Shown here piece by piece: positions 1-12,312 of a stretch of 64,000 bases of DNA. Within the stretch, counting starts at the first letter, position 1; the number at the start of each line of letters is the position of its first letter. Below the pieces are notes generated by a model, which made no database searches, was not told the origin of the DNA, and worked only from the letters and a program-made list of their open reading frames with translations. Source of the DNA: Smallanthus sonchifolius (Eukaryota; Streptophyta; Magnoliopsida; Asterales; Asteraceae); NCBI GenBank assembly GCA_023525975.1, contig CM042034.1, forward strand, positions 6,021,501 through 6,085,500. The letters run 5' to 3'. The translations under genes were made by a program, and so were the position numbers.

Positions 1-186
1 ATCCAAATGAAGAGGAATGTAATCTATGCAACATAAAATCTGCTACGGATTAATGAAATTCTATTTTCCTCTTTAAAGTTACCATGTAGCAAGAGATAAT
101 GCATATATAGCAGCATTCTCAAGCCATTCCTCATAAATCTTAAACTAAACAGAACTGTGAGTGTGAAATATAGACAACAAGGGTAC

Positions 187-1223
187 CTTCCCGGTTTTAT
201 TGAGCCGCTAATATCCTTCAAGATAGATAGATTATGTCTTCGGGGACGGAAAATCCCCAAACTGGTTAAGAATTGCTGCAATCACACCAAAAAAATTAGA
301 TGGGATCATGGTAAGATAGTGGTATGCCTTCATGACCTCTTAGTACCACATAGAAGTAAAGTAACAACCCGATAATGCATGGAAGTAAGAATATTATAAC
401 CATAAATACTGATAAGCTAATTATCCATTGTAAAGATCATACACAGTGAGTAGAAATTTAATGGAAACACTAATTATAAGTATATTAAACTTACAAATGA
501 GCATATCTATGAAAAATTATGCTGAAGTCTACTTCACTTTTGACTGAAAGTCAATGTTATGAACTTGTATGATCTGTGCCACTACTTTGCCTTCTCAAAA
601 AAAGTTATAAAGTAAGAGGACAGTACACTGACCTCAATCACGTCACGAGCACAATTAAGTAAAGTCGGCAAAGCTCTAGAGCCAATCAATACATCCGCCT
701 CAATGTTCAGTTTCTCAAACCTAACCTCCACCTTTGGAACCTCCAATCCAACTCTAATTACACCATTGATACACAAAATTATCAAAAAACAACAAAATAT
801 CAAAACAAACAAACGCCTGAATAAAAAATCCAATAGATAAACGTGAATCTGAAGTGAATGAAACTAAAAACCTAGCGTCAATTAATGTTAATACCTATCG
901 AATCGCTCTTTGATGGCCGCAAGGAGTTTGTAATTATCCTGTTCAGACGTATCGAGAGCTTTTTTAACAATGAGTGAGCGATTACGACGGTCAAGCTTCG
1001 TAACGTCTATAGTCTCCGTTCTCTCAGAGAGATTCGATCCGGAGGTTTGATGCCTCATTAACGCCGTTTTCTTCTCCTTACCTGATGGCAACCTCTCTAT
1101 CGCCGCCCACAGAAGCTCCGTCTCGTCTCGTTGAACCTCCTCTGTGTTCGACCTCCGTGAAAACGTGCCATGGCCGCTCTCTATGTCCACGTCGAAGTAC
1201 TCGCTTCCATCTGAAGCTGCCAT
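187..1223 (-). CDS. ABCG31: PDR-type ABC transporter (ABCG31-like), 5' exons only, truncated by window edge
   Basis: This is the N-terminal part of a full-size ABCG/PDR transporter, an ATP-driven plasma-membrane exporter of hormones, lipids or defence compounds. Three coding exons are visible. Exon 1 (1223 down to 895) starts MAASDGSEYFDVDIESG and ends AG/GT. Exon 2 (753-633) has VPKVEVRFEKLNIEADV and ALPTLLN. Exon 3 (275-187) has LSILKDISGSIKPGR, the stretch just before the Walker A loop. Phases agree: Arg is split across intron 1, intron 2 is phase 0, and Arg is split again at the exon 3 donor. The Walker A exon is not in bases 1-186, so the gene continues off the left edge. ELLWAAIERLPSG and TIDVTKLDR are PDR N-terminal signatures. 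From memory the closest match is Arabidopsis ABCG31; other PDR clades are possible. Nothing seen is broken. Confidence 0.82.
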
Positions 1224-1800
1224 TGCGCTTACGTGATCTGATCACTCAGAAACCGATCGAATTGTATTGACACGCAGAGAATCCGGTCGTTTCGTTCAGG
1301 GTTGTGACGAAGGGGAACGAGCTTGTTAGGCTATACGAACAGACGCTGTGACAGTTGGCCCGCGAATTTTGAAGTGATGAAATGACGAAAATCTCCCCCT
1401 ATCATCCCTCTGCCGTCTTGCTTACTTTTTTTTACCCCTTTTACGGAATTCCGGTAACAAACTAAATATTTTAGTCACACCAAAACTTAATTCTTAAATA
1501 GAAAAATTAAACGTAAATTGAAATTAATACAATGACTAGGCATTGGTCGATGATAATTTATACTAGTAATTTAACCGGTAACAATTATAATTTTTACTTT
1601 TATAGATAGTGGCAGTCTAGTAGCATAATCAATAAAGATTTACACTTGTTTTTGTTAAAAATAATGTAACGAAGAAACATACAGGTGAAATCATGTGTAA
1701 TTATGATAGTTATGCTACAAAGACTGTCATTGTCAACAAATATAAAAGTTAGAATTGTCACCTGTTAAATTGTCAGTATGGATTATTATCAGTCAATAAA
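1224..1800. other. Upstream region of the ABCG31-like gene and intergenic DNA
   Basis: This stretch lies 5' of the minus-strand ABCG31-like start codon. The first 200 bases are relatively GC-rich and could hold the 5' UTR. No clear TATA box was found. The rest is AT-rich with no coding signal. Confidence 0.4.
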
Positions 1801-1817
1801 TCATAGTTTTGATTATT

Positions 1818-2026
1818 TTTTTTAATAGCAAAGACCCAGCCACACGGGATCATGTTGGCAAACAGATGATCCTTCCGCTTGAAGAACAGAACGTGATGAC
1901 CTGGCCCACCAATCCAGGAGGAAACCCACATGGGAAAACTCTGGCTTGCCCAAGAGCAAGACTCGAACCGACGACCTCCCATTTGGAAAGTCACCAGGGT
2001 ACCGACATGGCAATGCCCCTTTGATA
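1818..2026 (-). mobile_element. tRNA-derived SINE
   Basis: Read on the minus strand, the element begins near 2026 with a tRNA-like head. Its B box is GGTTCGAGTCT around 1965-1975. It ends in an A-rich tail at about 1818-1829. Near-identical 15-bp target duplications flank it at 1803-1817 and 2027-2041 (ATAGTTTTGATTATT against ATAGTTTAGATTATT). Short overlapping reading frames here are not genes. Confidence 0.8.
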
Positions 2027-2041
2027 ATAGTTTAGATTATT

Positions 2042-3460
2042 AAAATCCAAATTACAAATAAAAATAATCAAAACCATGCTTATTTAATAAATATTTTTTA
2101 TTCACGCTTTTTTTTCCTTCTAAAAACTCAATATTATTTAAATATTTTATGAGTGACATTGTTGATTGAGGTGTGACTAATTTCTGGTAACGTACCGTAA
2201 CGGTGATTAAGGTTTCCTTTGTTAGACAATTCTAGCCTTCAGATTCGGATGGATTGTTAATGGGTAAAAAAAACGTGTACAATTCAAATGGAGAGGTTTT
2301 TTAGGGTTATGAAAAAGGTTTAGTATAAAATTGCTTCTATTTTTAGTATGACGTATAAATATTTTTTATTTAAAATTATTTATCTATCAATCGTATTTTC
2401 ATAGATTATCTACAAGTGGTAGTGGTGGTAGGAGGTGACGATAGAAGTTGGAGGTCGGCTTTCATTCCGATGACCTAATTCTGCAGTTGTTTATGGTTTA
2501 AGGGGGGCAGAAACTCTCTATCAGTTTAATCTCAAATTAAGTATAATAAACTAATAAGGCTAGCTGGCGGCATTGCGTTGCCTTTTAAAAAGATTGATAA
2601 TATCAATAAAATGTCATATTTTTAGGATTCTATATAAAAATGAGAATTGTATTTTCGTCAAAGTTAAAAACTTAATTTCCAAATAACAAATACTATATTT
2701 GTTTTTTTGCTATTTAAAGTATCTTTTGGTATTATACATCTTAAAAAGAAGTGTTTGCCACCGACCACTTTTTCTCTTTAATTTTAGTCTATTGTCAAAA
2801 CTTACCTTAAACTTTTAATTTGACTCATTAATATTGAGCGTGAAACCATTACATAGCTTAGTGATTATGTCAACTGGTTATCCATGTGCTGACGGGTTTA
2901 TAACGTGATTAATTTTTTAGTGAAACTACTATAAATAACCTAAGAAGTGTTAATGGAACATAAGTATTTCCAAAAATAAATTGATTTTCAATAAACATAA
3001 GAAAGAATTTGATAAATAAAAGAAGAATAGAAAAGTATTAACATCAAGATACAAAAAGTAACGTAAAACTATGATAAACGTTTTGGTGGTTAAAATACTT
3101 GCAAATCATTCCACGGGACACTTGTGAATTGTGATGTTTCACCTCAACTAATATCAGAAAGTACAATCATCCACGAGTAACAAACATGTGATAATTCAAT
3201 ATTTTTATAACTTGAGTTTTATCAAACCGCTCATCTTACCGTTTACCGGATGAATTGTTTGATATGGTTTAAAACCGAACGACGTTATAAATAACTTAAA
3301 AAATAAAATTATGTACAACTAGTTTAAAATAAAGTATGAAATTACTTTATGTTTTAATCGATTTGTCATCAGTTCATATGTGAAGACTTAAATAAATAAA
3401 CCATGTAAACTAAAGTAGTAAATAAATCGGTAAGTGATATTTTAAAAGGAAAAAAAATGA
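2042..3460. other. AT-rich intergenic DNA without recognisable genes
   Basis: No open reading frame of note, no paired terminal repeats and no tRNA-like boxes were found. It is probably eroded repeat DNA. Confidence 0.35.
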
Positions 3461-3499
3461 AATCCGGTTCCACTATCTGATCCAGTTCACCGTTTCAAC

Positions 3500-3900
3500 A
3501 GCTCCGACCGGTAACTAGCTAGTTCAGTCTAACCGGACCGATTATGTACCTGGTTCCGGATCCGTGATATCATTAATGGCCATACACAACTGATCCGACC
3601 GGTAACTAGTCAGTTCAAAGAGGTTTAATCAAACGTTGTGGAGTGGTGCAAGTGGTAAGCCTTATGCCTCACAAGCATGAGGTCTTGGATTCTAGTCTCT
3701 CCACAAGGCCACCTACCCGGCTTAGGACGCGATTTACCTTGTTCTGACCGTCGGGGCCCAGGGGTTTACTGTGTAAGCGGGTTCCCCCGATTATAAAAAG
3801 AAAGGGTTTAATCCGATCGGTTATCTACCTGGTTTTGATTCAACCACTCCGTCTGGCCAGTTCGGTCATGGCATCATTAACGGCCATACGCTTAAATGCT
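3500..3900. repeat. CCGGTT-type diverged repeat, host of a SINE insertion
   Basis: The motif TCCGACCGGTAACTAG occurs near 3506 and again near 3592. A second pair, ATCATTAATGGCCATAC and ATCATTAACGGCCATAC, lies near 3568 and 3872. The composition resembles the CCGGTT-rich non-autonomous hAT elements elsewhere in this window. Clear ends were not found. Confidence 0.4.
3631..3804 (+). mobile_element. tRNA-derived SINE
   Basis: The tRNA-like head has an A box at TGGTGCAAGTGG and a diverged B box near 3693-3703 (TTGGATTCTAGTCT). A GC-rich body follows, ending in a short A-rich tail (TATAAAAAGAAAG). The 9-bp sequence GGTTTAATC is found on both sides, at 3622-3630 and 3805-3813. Confidence 0.7.
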
Positions 3901-4137
3901 TAATCAACCTTTGCATCGATGGCCAATCGTTGGCTGCAAAAGACTTCAGCTGTGTAAAATAAGATTTGCTCCTAACGCTTAGTCATGTGAAAGAGTTTAA
4001 TACTTATCCCGTGATCTTTTAAAGAAACTATAATGGAAATCATTTATGTACTATGACTCACACTTAACATTTTGAATGAATTCACTAGTCAAGTTGCAAT
4101 TTCTTAACTTTGAATAACAATCAAGTAATTTATATAT

Positions 4138-4949
4138 GGGGAAAGTGAATACGGAGCTGTTAAGCATCTAACTTAGATGCGAAACCCACTAAAACGACGT
4201 AGTTTTGATTAAAACAAATTAAAAGTAACTTTAATTCTTTTGAAACCCTATTGACTCTCCATCAATTATCCCTATTCACGTAACTAAATGGCTTCTTAAC
4301 AACTTTCATATCTTAATGCTCAAACAATAAAAATACAGAAAATAAAAAATCATCGTTCTAGCTTATCCAAATGGCTTCCTCACATCTTCAATTCTGCATA
4401 TTTTTCATGGAGATTAACATAAAACGATAACATAAATTTAGACTCTTTTTGATTAAAACAAATTAAAAAATGATGTAAAACAGATCTGACCTTAATCCTT
4501 CTTCATTCTCCCCCAATTCGAATTGGTTTCTCAATTTTATTCATATTCTGCCCAGCATATCAGTCGATCATGGAGCATTAGCTTGAATCTGTTAAACTCT
4601 TTATCTTATTAAATTTTATGCACTCTGACAAAATGCTTTAAGAAAACATTAATCAAGATATACAAATTAAACATTGCACATACATGTCAGAAAGTCTACC
4701 TTGAAATTACGAAACAAACCAAATGGATAAAATAATTAGATTTGCATATTCATTCTTATTAAGATAAAAACATAAAAATCATCTCTACCGTAATTAGAAC
4801 TAGACCGCTTCTCGCCTTCACGCTACCGATTCCTTGTTATCTGGAAGCGAGAATTAAATTAATTTTGATTTATTTTAATCAAAACTACGTCGTTTTGGTG
4901 GGTTTCGCATCTAAGTTAGATACTTAACAGCCTTATATTCACTTTCCAC
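4138..4949. mobile_element. Non-autonomous Mutator-like element (MULE), 812 bp, perfect 9-bp TSD
   Basis: The ends are long terminal inverted repeats of about 85 bp. The left starts GGGGAAAGTGAATACGG and the right ends TATTCACTTTCCAC. Inside, both arms carry GCATCTAACTTAGAT-type sequence and the AAAACGACGTAGTTTTG motif. A perfect 9-bp duplication, TTTATATAT, flanks it at 4129-4137 and 4950-4958, which is the Mutator hallmark. There is no coding capacity. It sits in the first copy of a tandem array whose other copies preserve the empty site. Confidence 0.88.
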
Positions 4950-5930
4950 TTTATATATTATATAACCGTAAAAACTGTTACTCAGTGTCACTATACTGGC
5001 ATACTAGCAGCTAAAGTATATTCTACAAACATGATTTCGTTTCGTGTGTGTATATATATATTTAATAAAACAAATTTTAATTAATAGTTGATTGTTGCTT
5101 TGGTGGTGCGCAAGCGACGTGTTTACCAGGTTGGTGGTTCAGTGGTAGAGCACTCAGATTTAAGAAATTTATGGGTTTAAGTCTCTCTCCTCACATGAAT
5201 AAAGAAATTGATCTTAATTTTTTTTTAATAATAAAATTGTATTTTATATAAAAAAATTAATTAATTATTAACAAGTAATTTATATATTATATAACCTTAA
5301 AAACTGCTAGTCCGTGTCACCATACTGGCATACTACCAGCTAAAGTATATTGTACAAGCCTGATTTCGTTTCGTGTGTGTATATATATTTAATAAAACAA
5401 ATTTTAATTGATAGTTGATTGTTGCTTTGGTGGTGCGCAAGCGACGGGTTTACCTGGTTGGTGGCCCAGTGGTAGAGCACTCAGATTTAAGAAGTTTATG
5501 GGTTCAAGTCTCACTCCTCATATGAATAAAGAAATTGACCTTAAGATTTTTTTAAAAATAAAATTGTATTTTATATAAAAAAATTAATTAATTATTAACA
5601 AGTAATTTATATATTATATAACCTTAAAAACTGCTAGTCCGTGTCACCATACTGGCATACTAGCAGCTAAAGTATATTGTACAAGCCTGATTTCGTTTCG
5701 TGTGTGTATATATATATTTAATAAAACAAATTTTAATTAATAGTTGCGTGTTGCTTTGGTGGTGCGCAAGCGACGTGTTTACCTGGTTGGTGGCCTAGTG
5801 GTAGATCACTCAGATTTAAGAAGTTTATGGGTTCAAGTCTCCCTCTCCACATGAATACAGAAATTGACCTTTTTTTAAAAATAAAATTGTATTTTATATA
5901 AAAAATAATTAATTAATTATTAACTTTTAA
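4950..5930 (+). repeat. Tandem array, about 328-bp unit, three copies, each with a tRNA-like promoter
   Basis: Three head-to-tail copies start at about 4951, 5280 and 5607. Each has the TTATATATTATATAACC start, the CATACTGGCATACTA block, GGTGGTGCGCAAGCGACG, and a tRNA-like section with A box (TGGCCCAGTGGTAGAG type) and B box (GGGTTCAAGTCTC type). The unit looks like a SINE or tRNA-like sequence duplicated together with its flank. The array begins before the MULE, because the sequence left of that element is also part of the unit. Confidence 0.8.
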
Positions 5931-6654
5931 GATAATTTTATAAAATAAAAGTGATGAATTAAAAGAAAAAAGAAAAGTAATAAAATAAAATAAAAACAAA
6001 AAGAAAGAAAAGAAAATAATATCGAAAATTACACATTTGGTTCTTAAGTGGTAAGGACAAAACGGTCATTTAGAAAAAGAAAAAAAAACTATAAAAAAAG
6101 CTAACATCTGTTAGTGAAAATAATGCAATTTGTTACAAACCATTTAGTTTAATGGCGTTTAGCATAATTAATGAAGATTAAGCGCCAAACCTACAAGTTG
6201 TTACATACATAAGATTGCTTATGTAATTTACTTATAAAAAACTTACTTAATTGAATATGGTAAAAAACGTAAAAAATAAAAATATTAAGTTCTTCTTTCA
6301 ATTGATCTATTAAACCACTCAGTTTATTTTTTCTTCCCAAAAAATCGATTCAAACCCTGTTTTGTTTCACGTGATCACGTTGATCATCTATGGTTCTCAT
6401 GGTTGACGTCGACGATTGCAATCCAAAAAGAAAAGGCCGCAAGTTTTATTCTAGGTTATTATTTGTTTAATTGTTTAAAATTAGTTTAATGGGTTTAAAA
6501 TTGGTTATATGGAGTGATTGGTTAATGCCTAAAAGAAATGGAATGATGGGCTAAAGCTTAAAAGAACCATGATGGGCTTATGAATTTCTTAAGTGGCTCT
6601 ATTAGTAGGCTGATGGATATTGGACTGATTCTATTTTCTTTTTAAATCTGTTGG
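5931..6654. other. AT-rich intergenic DNA
   Basis: There are A-rich runs and short repeats but no gene signal, paired termini or tRNA-like boxes. Confidence 0.35.
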
Positions 6655-6662
6655 TACTTGCC

Positions 6663-7464
6663 AGGTGCACAAAAAAACCGGTTAGGATTTTCTAACCGGT
6701 CCAAACCGGCAAACCGGTTTAAGAAAAACCAGTTTAAGGCTAACCGGTTCGGGTTACCCAATAACCACCGGTTTGTAACCGGTTTAATACAATCAGGAGA
6801 GGATCGGGTTGAGGACCGGTTTGTCCAAACCGGTTCGGGAAACCGGTTTGCTCAATAAACATTTTGTAATTATTAAGGCAACCAATCACTCACCGTGATA
6901 CCCTCCGTCAAGTATGCAGAGTCAAAGATTGCCTCAATCCTCATTTTGGTCACTGCAATTCATTGGGCAATTCATATTCACTTTCCGTAGAACTCACCAT
7001 AATTCTCTCTGTACATTTATGTAGCAATCTCGTATATATTTATGTAAAATGGAGGCTAATTCATAGGAGAGATTACAGATATTACAATGACTACCTAAAA
7101 TACATATTCAACCTAAAATACATATTCAATCTTTTGACTTGCCATATTGAGTTGTCTGACTTAGAGGCTAACATATTCAATCATTAGGAGTCTCTTTGAT
7201 ATGAATTTTATGCTTTTATATTTGTTATATATTTTGTTTTTGATTTTTTATTGAATTATATTGAATTTAATTGATTTTTTAATTAAAAACCGGTTTAACC
7301 CACAAACCGGTTGTGACCCTACCCTAGCCGGTTTGATAGGATTGGATTTTCATGTCTCGCAAACCGGTTTAACCCGAACCGGTTTAGGACCAAACCGGTT
7401 TTGACCAAACCGGTTCGGGTCGGTTTAAACCGGTTCGGTTTAAAAAACCCGGTTTGTGCACCTC
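6663..7464. mobile_element. Non-autonomous hAT element rich in AACCGGTT, 8-bp TSD
   Basis: The termini are short inverted repeats: AGGTGCACAAA on the left and TTTGTGCACCTC on the right. An 8-bp target duplication, TACTTGCC, lies at 6655-6662 and 7465-7472, which is typical of hAT. The outer 200 bp on each side are packed with AACCGGTTT-type subterminal repeats, the probable transposase binding sites. The centre is AT-rich and non-coding. Confidence 0.85.
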
Positions 7465-7684
7465 TACTTGCCAACTTGGTACATCAGTGATTTCTTTTAA
7501 ACTTGTTGTTTATTTTAAATATAGTTATATATATAATACTAGTGTTAGAACCCGTGTATTACACGGGATTATAAATAAAACAAAGTTAAAACAAAATACA
7601 ATTTGAGACTAAAAAATGATGAATACAATTCATAATTTATAAATCAACAAATATTTCTTTGTATACAACGTTGGATGTTTTGTT

Positions 7685-8257
7685 TCAAAATTTTCCATCC
7701 TTGTCTAAGGCTAAAAATTTTAACTCGTATCTACTTTTAACTCTTGAAAGTGTAACATATAATTGACCATGAGTGAAAACCGGTTGCCTCAAGAACAATC
7801 CAACCTTTGATAGTGACTGACCCTGGCTCTTATTTATTGTTATGGCGAAACAAAACGAGAGTGTAAACTGTCTTCTTTGTAGCTTGAAATGGATTCTTTT
7901 GTCTGAAGGCGTCAAATTGATTCTTGGAATAAACGTGCGAGTTCCAATATTGCTTCCAGAAATGATCTCTGCCTCGATAACACGATTACCAAGAGATTTG
8001 ACTTGTAATCTAGTTCCATTACATAACCCATTTTTCTGATCAATATTTCTCAATAACATTACAGGCACACCTACCTTCAAAACTAAACTATGATTTGGCA
8101 ATCCTGAAAGTTTAAGACCATTAAGAACATCTGGCGAGTATAAACTTTGTTGGAAATTATCGTTCAACTGTTCTGACTGGCATATGATATCTGAACTTAT
8201 ATATTCTTTTTGTTCACCGGGGAGCATTAACAACAAACGATCATTAATCTCCTGCAC
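7685..8257 (-). pseudogene. Helitron Pif1-like helicase, C-terminal remnant (190 residues)
   Basis: The frame encodes the C-terminal end of the Rep-helicase protein that drives rolling-circle transposition. Visible family features are KVGVPVMLLRNID, ending the 1B/2B region, then LCNGTRLQV, then FAITINKSQGQSLSKVGLFL with the conserved NKSQGQ motif, and finally FTHGQLYVTLSRVKS with the SRV motif of superfamily 1 helicases. A complete protein has well over 1000 residues. Here the Rep motifs and Walker A and B are missing. The open frame enters from AT-rich DNA with no proper start. It is a relic inside the Helitron at 7539-10221. Confidence 0.85.
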
Positions 8258-8277
8258 TACTTCATTTGTCGGAGCAA

Positions 8278-8704
8278 GTAATTAGTTAATGATATTTTTT
8301 AAAATAATTAGTTAATGATATTTTTTTCAAATTTAAAATAATTAGTTAATGATATTTTTTCAAATTTAGCACGATTTCAAACATTAAATTTGAAATATTT
8401 ACCAAATTAATGTAATTTTCAAAATTTGAGATTTTAATATGTATGTTACACCAATAGTGAAACTTTAATTTTTGAAATCGTTCACAAATTTTGAATAATT
8501 AACTAAGGATGCCTTTTTTACATAGTCTTTTGTTAAATTGTAATTAAATTTGAAATCTTTACCAAATTAATGTAATTTTCAAAATTTGAGATTTTAATAT
8601 GTATGTTACATCAATAGTGAAACTTTAATTTTTGAAATCGTTCCCAAATTTTGAATATTTAACTAAGAAATACATTTTTACATGGTCTTTTGTTAAATTG
8701 TAAA
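8278..8704. repeat. Short tandem and 160-bp direct duplications inside the Helitron
   Basis: AATTAGTTAATGATATTTTT occurs three times near 8278-8362. A longer segment starting AAATTTGAAAT at 8386 is repeated at 8546, period about 160 bp, with few mismatches. This is internal amplification of non-coding Helitron DNA. Confidence 0.7.
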
Positions 8705-10494
8705 TTTTTAAATTTTGGTAATAGGTAACTGACATTTTGAATTTGATGTAAATATGGTAAATGATTTTAATTGACAACCAGATGGATGTTTTTCTAAACG
8801 ATAGTAATCAATATTTAAATTTTTGTAATAATATAAAAAAATCTCAATCATGGGACTTATTTTTAGTAATTTCATATTAAAAAAAAGTATTAACTATTAA
8901 TTGATAAAATTCAAATGACTAATATAATTCGTAAAAGTATACCGTATATAACTAACATTTATTTCCTAATATAAATAGATTAGAAAAATATTCACTTTAA
9001 CAAATAAACTAGTCATTTAATTGTTAATGTTTTCCTTTTTTACATCATAATCTTCAATTCTTTTTAAAAAATGGGAATGATTAATTTTAAATCAAAGTTT
9101 GACTATATTGGATTGTTGGTAATTGTTTTAGTAAATCATACATTTTAAAATGTTAAATAATTACATTCATGTTTTTTTTGGTGTAATTGTAAATTTAAAT
9201 AAAAAAAGAGTTTGTTGATGTAATTGTGTAACATGTATAATGAGTCATTAATTGTTGTATTAAAACTTGAGTTAACGGCTTTATTAAAAAAAATTATGTG
9301 TTAACACAATTTTTTGGAAAATAATAAATAAACAGATTTGAATGAGAAAATTACCAAATATGGGGTTGCCGGGTCCTTTACAAATTTGAAGAATGACGGA
9401 TGCATATTTAGTATAACCCTGATACAATGGAAATAAAAACTGATTCATAAAAGATTGATAATACACAGTATTCAACTTTAACATAAATTAATCTATAACT
9501 GTAACTTTAAAAGGTGTAGGGCTATCAAAATACACAAATTTTAGGGGATGCAAGGTCAAAATATAATAAGAATGTAAGATCAATTTAACATGATTATCAT
9601 CAAAAACTTAATTTTTCTAAAGATTCACAACCTAACAAATTTGAAAATAGATTCAAAAAAATCTCCAAATTCAATGAGATTAGACATAATAATTAGAAAA
9701 AAAACTGATCGATGCGTAACGGTATCTGCTGGACGGAGCGTTAGCCCTATTAAAATTCTTACCATTTTTTGAAAACTTTACGGTGGTATTTTGATCATGT
9801 AAAGGTAAGAATTTTCAATAAGTTGAAAAGTGATTCATAAAATCTTCAGATTCAATGAGATTAGACATAATAATTTCATAAAAAGTGATCGATGCGTAAA
9901 GGTAAGATCGATGAAGAGTATAGATTACATACCGATTCTTGATTTGATTTTGAAGTTCGGTTGTTGAAGATGAAAGAGAGAGAGAGCTTCGACCAGGAAG
10001 GCGGTTAGGGTTTTGTTTTGAAAGGGAAGTGATGTGATAAAGGTCTAACCGGGTTTAAAAGGTTTTTATAGGGTATTAATTCGTGTGGTTTTTAACCCGC
10101 TTCTCGACCCGCGTGTTAACCCGTTTTATGTCCATATGGTTTTTGGTGGATCCAAAAGCTGAGTTGAAATGTGGTGCTGACAAGTGGCACAATGTTTTAC
10201 TTGTTTATTATATAGGATAGATATATTTTTTACACTAATTGTTTTTAAACCGTAATCAGTTCGTTTGTTCTTGCATTCAAGTTTATAATGAATCACTTTA
10301 TAAAGTCAGTTACTTTTAATCATCCAGGTTATTTAGAGTTTTCACAATTAACATTTTTCACGAATTCTCTGTGCATTCGACATCCCTACTTTTTTATACT
10401 ACAGTCAAAGGTAGATAAGAACCGAGTTTTAAATATATTTTTGATTACCCTTGACATCGCAATCATGCATACTAAGAAAATAGCGTTTATAATA

Positions 10495-10690
10495 AATGTA
10501 TATTTAACTGACGTTTTATAAACAAGAGAAAGTACAAAGAAATAGGTTTATTTAACTAAATGTTTTATAAACAAGAGAAAGAATAGAGAAACATGTTTAT
10601 TTAACTGAATGTTTTATAAACAAGAGAAAGAACAGATAAACATGTTTATTTAACTATATGTTTTAAAAACAAAAGAAAGAAAGAGATAAC
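10495..10690 (+). repeat. 49-bp tandem repeat, about four copies
   Basis: The unit contains TTTTATAAACAAGAGAAAG and GTTTATTTAACT. Copies begin at about 10514, 10563, 10612 and 10661, a constant 49-bp spacing. The last copy is diverged. Confidence 0.8.
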
Positions 10691-11814
10691 ACTAATACAT
10701 TGTCTAATATGTCAGAGCATAATACACAGAGGCAAGTTTTGAGGTAGTAGCATAGTCCTAGAGACTAGTTCTACCCGAAGCCTATGGTGTAACGAACCAA
10801 AATTCGGGTTTCGTTTCCAAATAAATAAAATATTCTAATAATTATTATGGTGAAAATAATTTATTAGAAATAAGTTGAAACAAGTGCGTTTCAAGTTAGT
10901 AATGTGGTTATGTTAGTTTTTAACTAATTATAGAATGAAATGGGTGAAATGGAAGTTAAGGGACTAAAGTTGTAATTTGGCAAATCTGTCATTTTGACTA
11001 AAAGAAGTCAAAATTGGTTTGTGTCACATATGTTGAAATAGTTCTTGAGCAAGAGTGAAAAGGAGAAATCGGATTTTGGAGCTAAATCTTGCTTTTGAAG
11101 CTTGGATTGTGAAGGTTTTGGCTCACACAACACCTTCCTAACATCAAGTAAGTGATAATCTTCCATTTGATTGAATGTGTTAGTTGATGGGTTTTGTAGA
11201 AATCCAAAAATTGTGTATGCATGTGATAAATTGGTGTTAGATTGTTGATAATCTAGCTAAACTAAAGGTAAAGGGTGGTGATTAACATCCTAGAACCCTT
11301 TGATTTTGATTTTGAAAAGTTAGGGTTCATATGGTGAAAATTGGGGGTGTTTGGATCATCATGCTAGATTGTTGAATTAGTGATGATTAAGTGTTTAGGT
11401 GGTATTAGACACTTGAACAAACACCAAATTGACATAATAAAAGTTAGTGAATGAGAAATTAGTGTCAAGGTATTGGAAAGAAAACTCAAGTGGATGAGTT
11501 TGTATTGAAAGAGGGTGTTTGGTTATGGGGATAACCCAAACGGGTCAGTTTGGGTTGGAAATGAAAATTGAGTTGTGGACTCAATTATTTTTGTGTTGGT
11601 GATGAATGTTTGATTACTAAACTAGGCGTATATGTTTAGGTAATCAAATTATGAACCGAGGAGGAGGCACGGGATCTTCCAACTCAAAAGGTAAGTGCCT
11701 TTGCACTTACTTAGTAATGTTGATAAATGTGTGGTGTATGTGATATGTATGCATACTATAAGTTGAAATAAATGTGTATGGCTATTGCTTGAATGTAGTA
11801 TGTGTGGAATTGTA

Positions 11815-12300
11815 TTAATTTGACTTTAGTGGTAGAAGGTCAAACTAATATGATGGAATTGATGTAATTGACTTATGTGGTAAATGGTCAATCTAATATG
11901 TAAATGTGGTGATATTGGTGTAAATGACTTATGTGGTAAATAGTCAAACTAAAATGTGAATATGGTGATATTGGTGAAAATGACTTATGTGGTAAATAGT
12001 CAATCTAATATGTAAATGTAGTGAATTTGGTGTAATTGACTTATGTGGTAAATAGTCAATCTAATATGTAAATGCGGTGAATTTGGTGTAATTGACTTAT
12101 GTGATAAATAGTCAATCTAATATGTAAATGTAGTGAATTTGGTGTAATTGACTTATGTGGAAAATAGTCAATCTAATATGTAAATGTGGTGAATTTTGTG
12201 AAATTGACTTATATGGTAAATGGTCAATATAATATGTAAATGTGGTGAATTTGGTGTAATTGACTTATGTGGTATATAGTCAAACAAAATGTGATAATTT
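11815..12300 (+). repeat. 56-bp tandem repeat inside the solo LTR, about 8-9 copies
   Basis: GACTTATGTGG recurs at 11870, 11926, 11982, 12038 and 12094 and onward, an exact 56-bp period. Copies share GGTAAATAGTCAATCTAATA and differ by a few bases. Confidence 0.88.
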
Positions 12301-12312
12301 GGTGAAATGGTG

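Larger units (their letters stand above)
7539..10221 (-). mobile_element. Helitron with both termini, 2.68 kb, decayed
   Basis: On the minus strand the element starts TCTATCCTATATAATAAAC at 10221, directly after a host A. It ends in a hairpin (CCCGTGT, loop, ACACGGG) followed by TTCTAACACTAG at 7539 and a host T. These are canonical Helitron ends: 5' TC, 3' hairpin then CTRR, inserted between A and T. It carries a C-terminal Pif1-like helicase remnant just inside its 3' end. The Rep domain and helicase N-terminus are absent, so it is not autonomous. Confidence 0.88.

Noticed and set aside
5138..5210. Possible functional tRNA genes in the 328-bp repeats (also at 29726, 46490, 53795)
   Set aside because: A and B boxes are present, but I could not form a proper acceptor stem and anticodon arm; they behave as SINE or tRNA-derived sequences.
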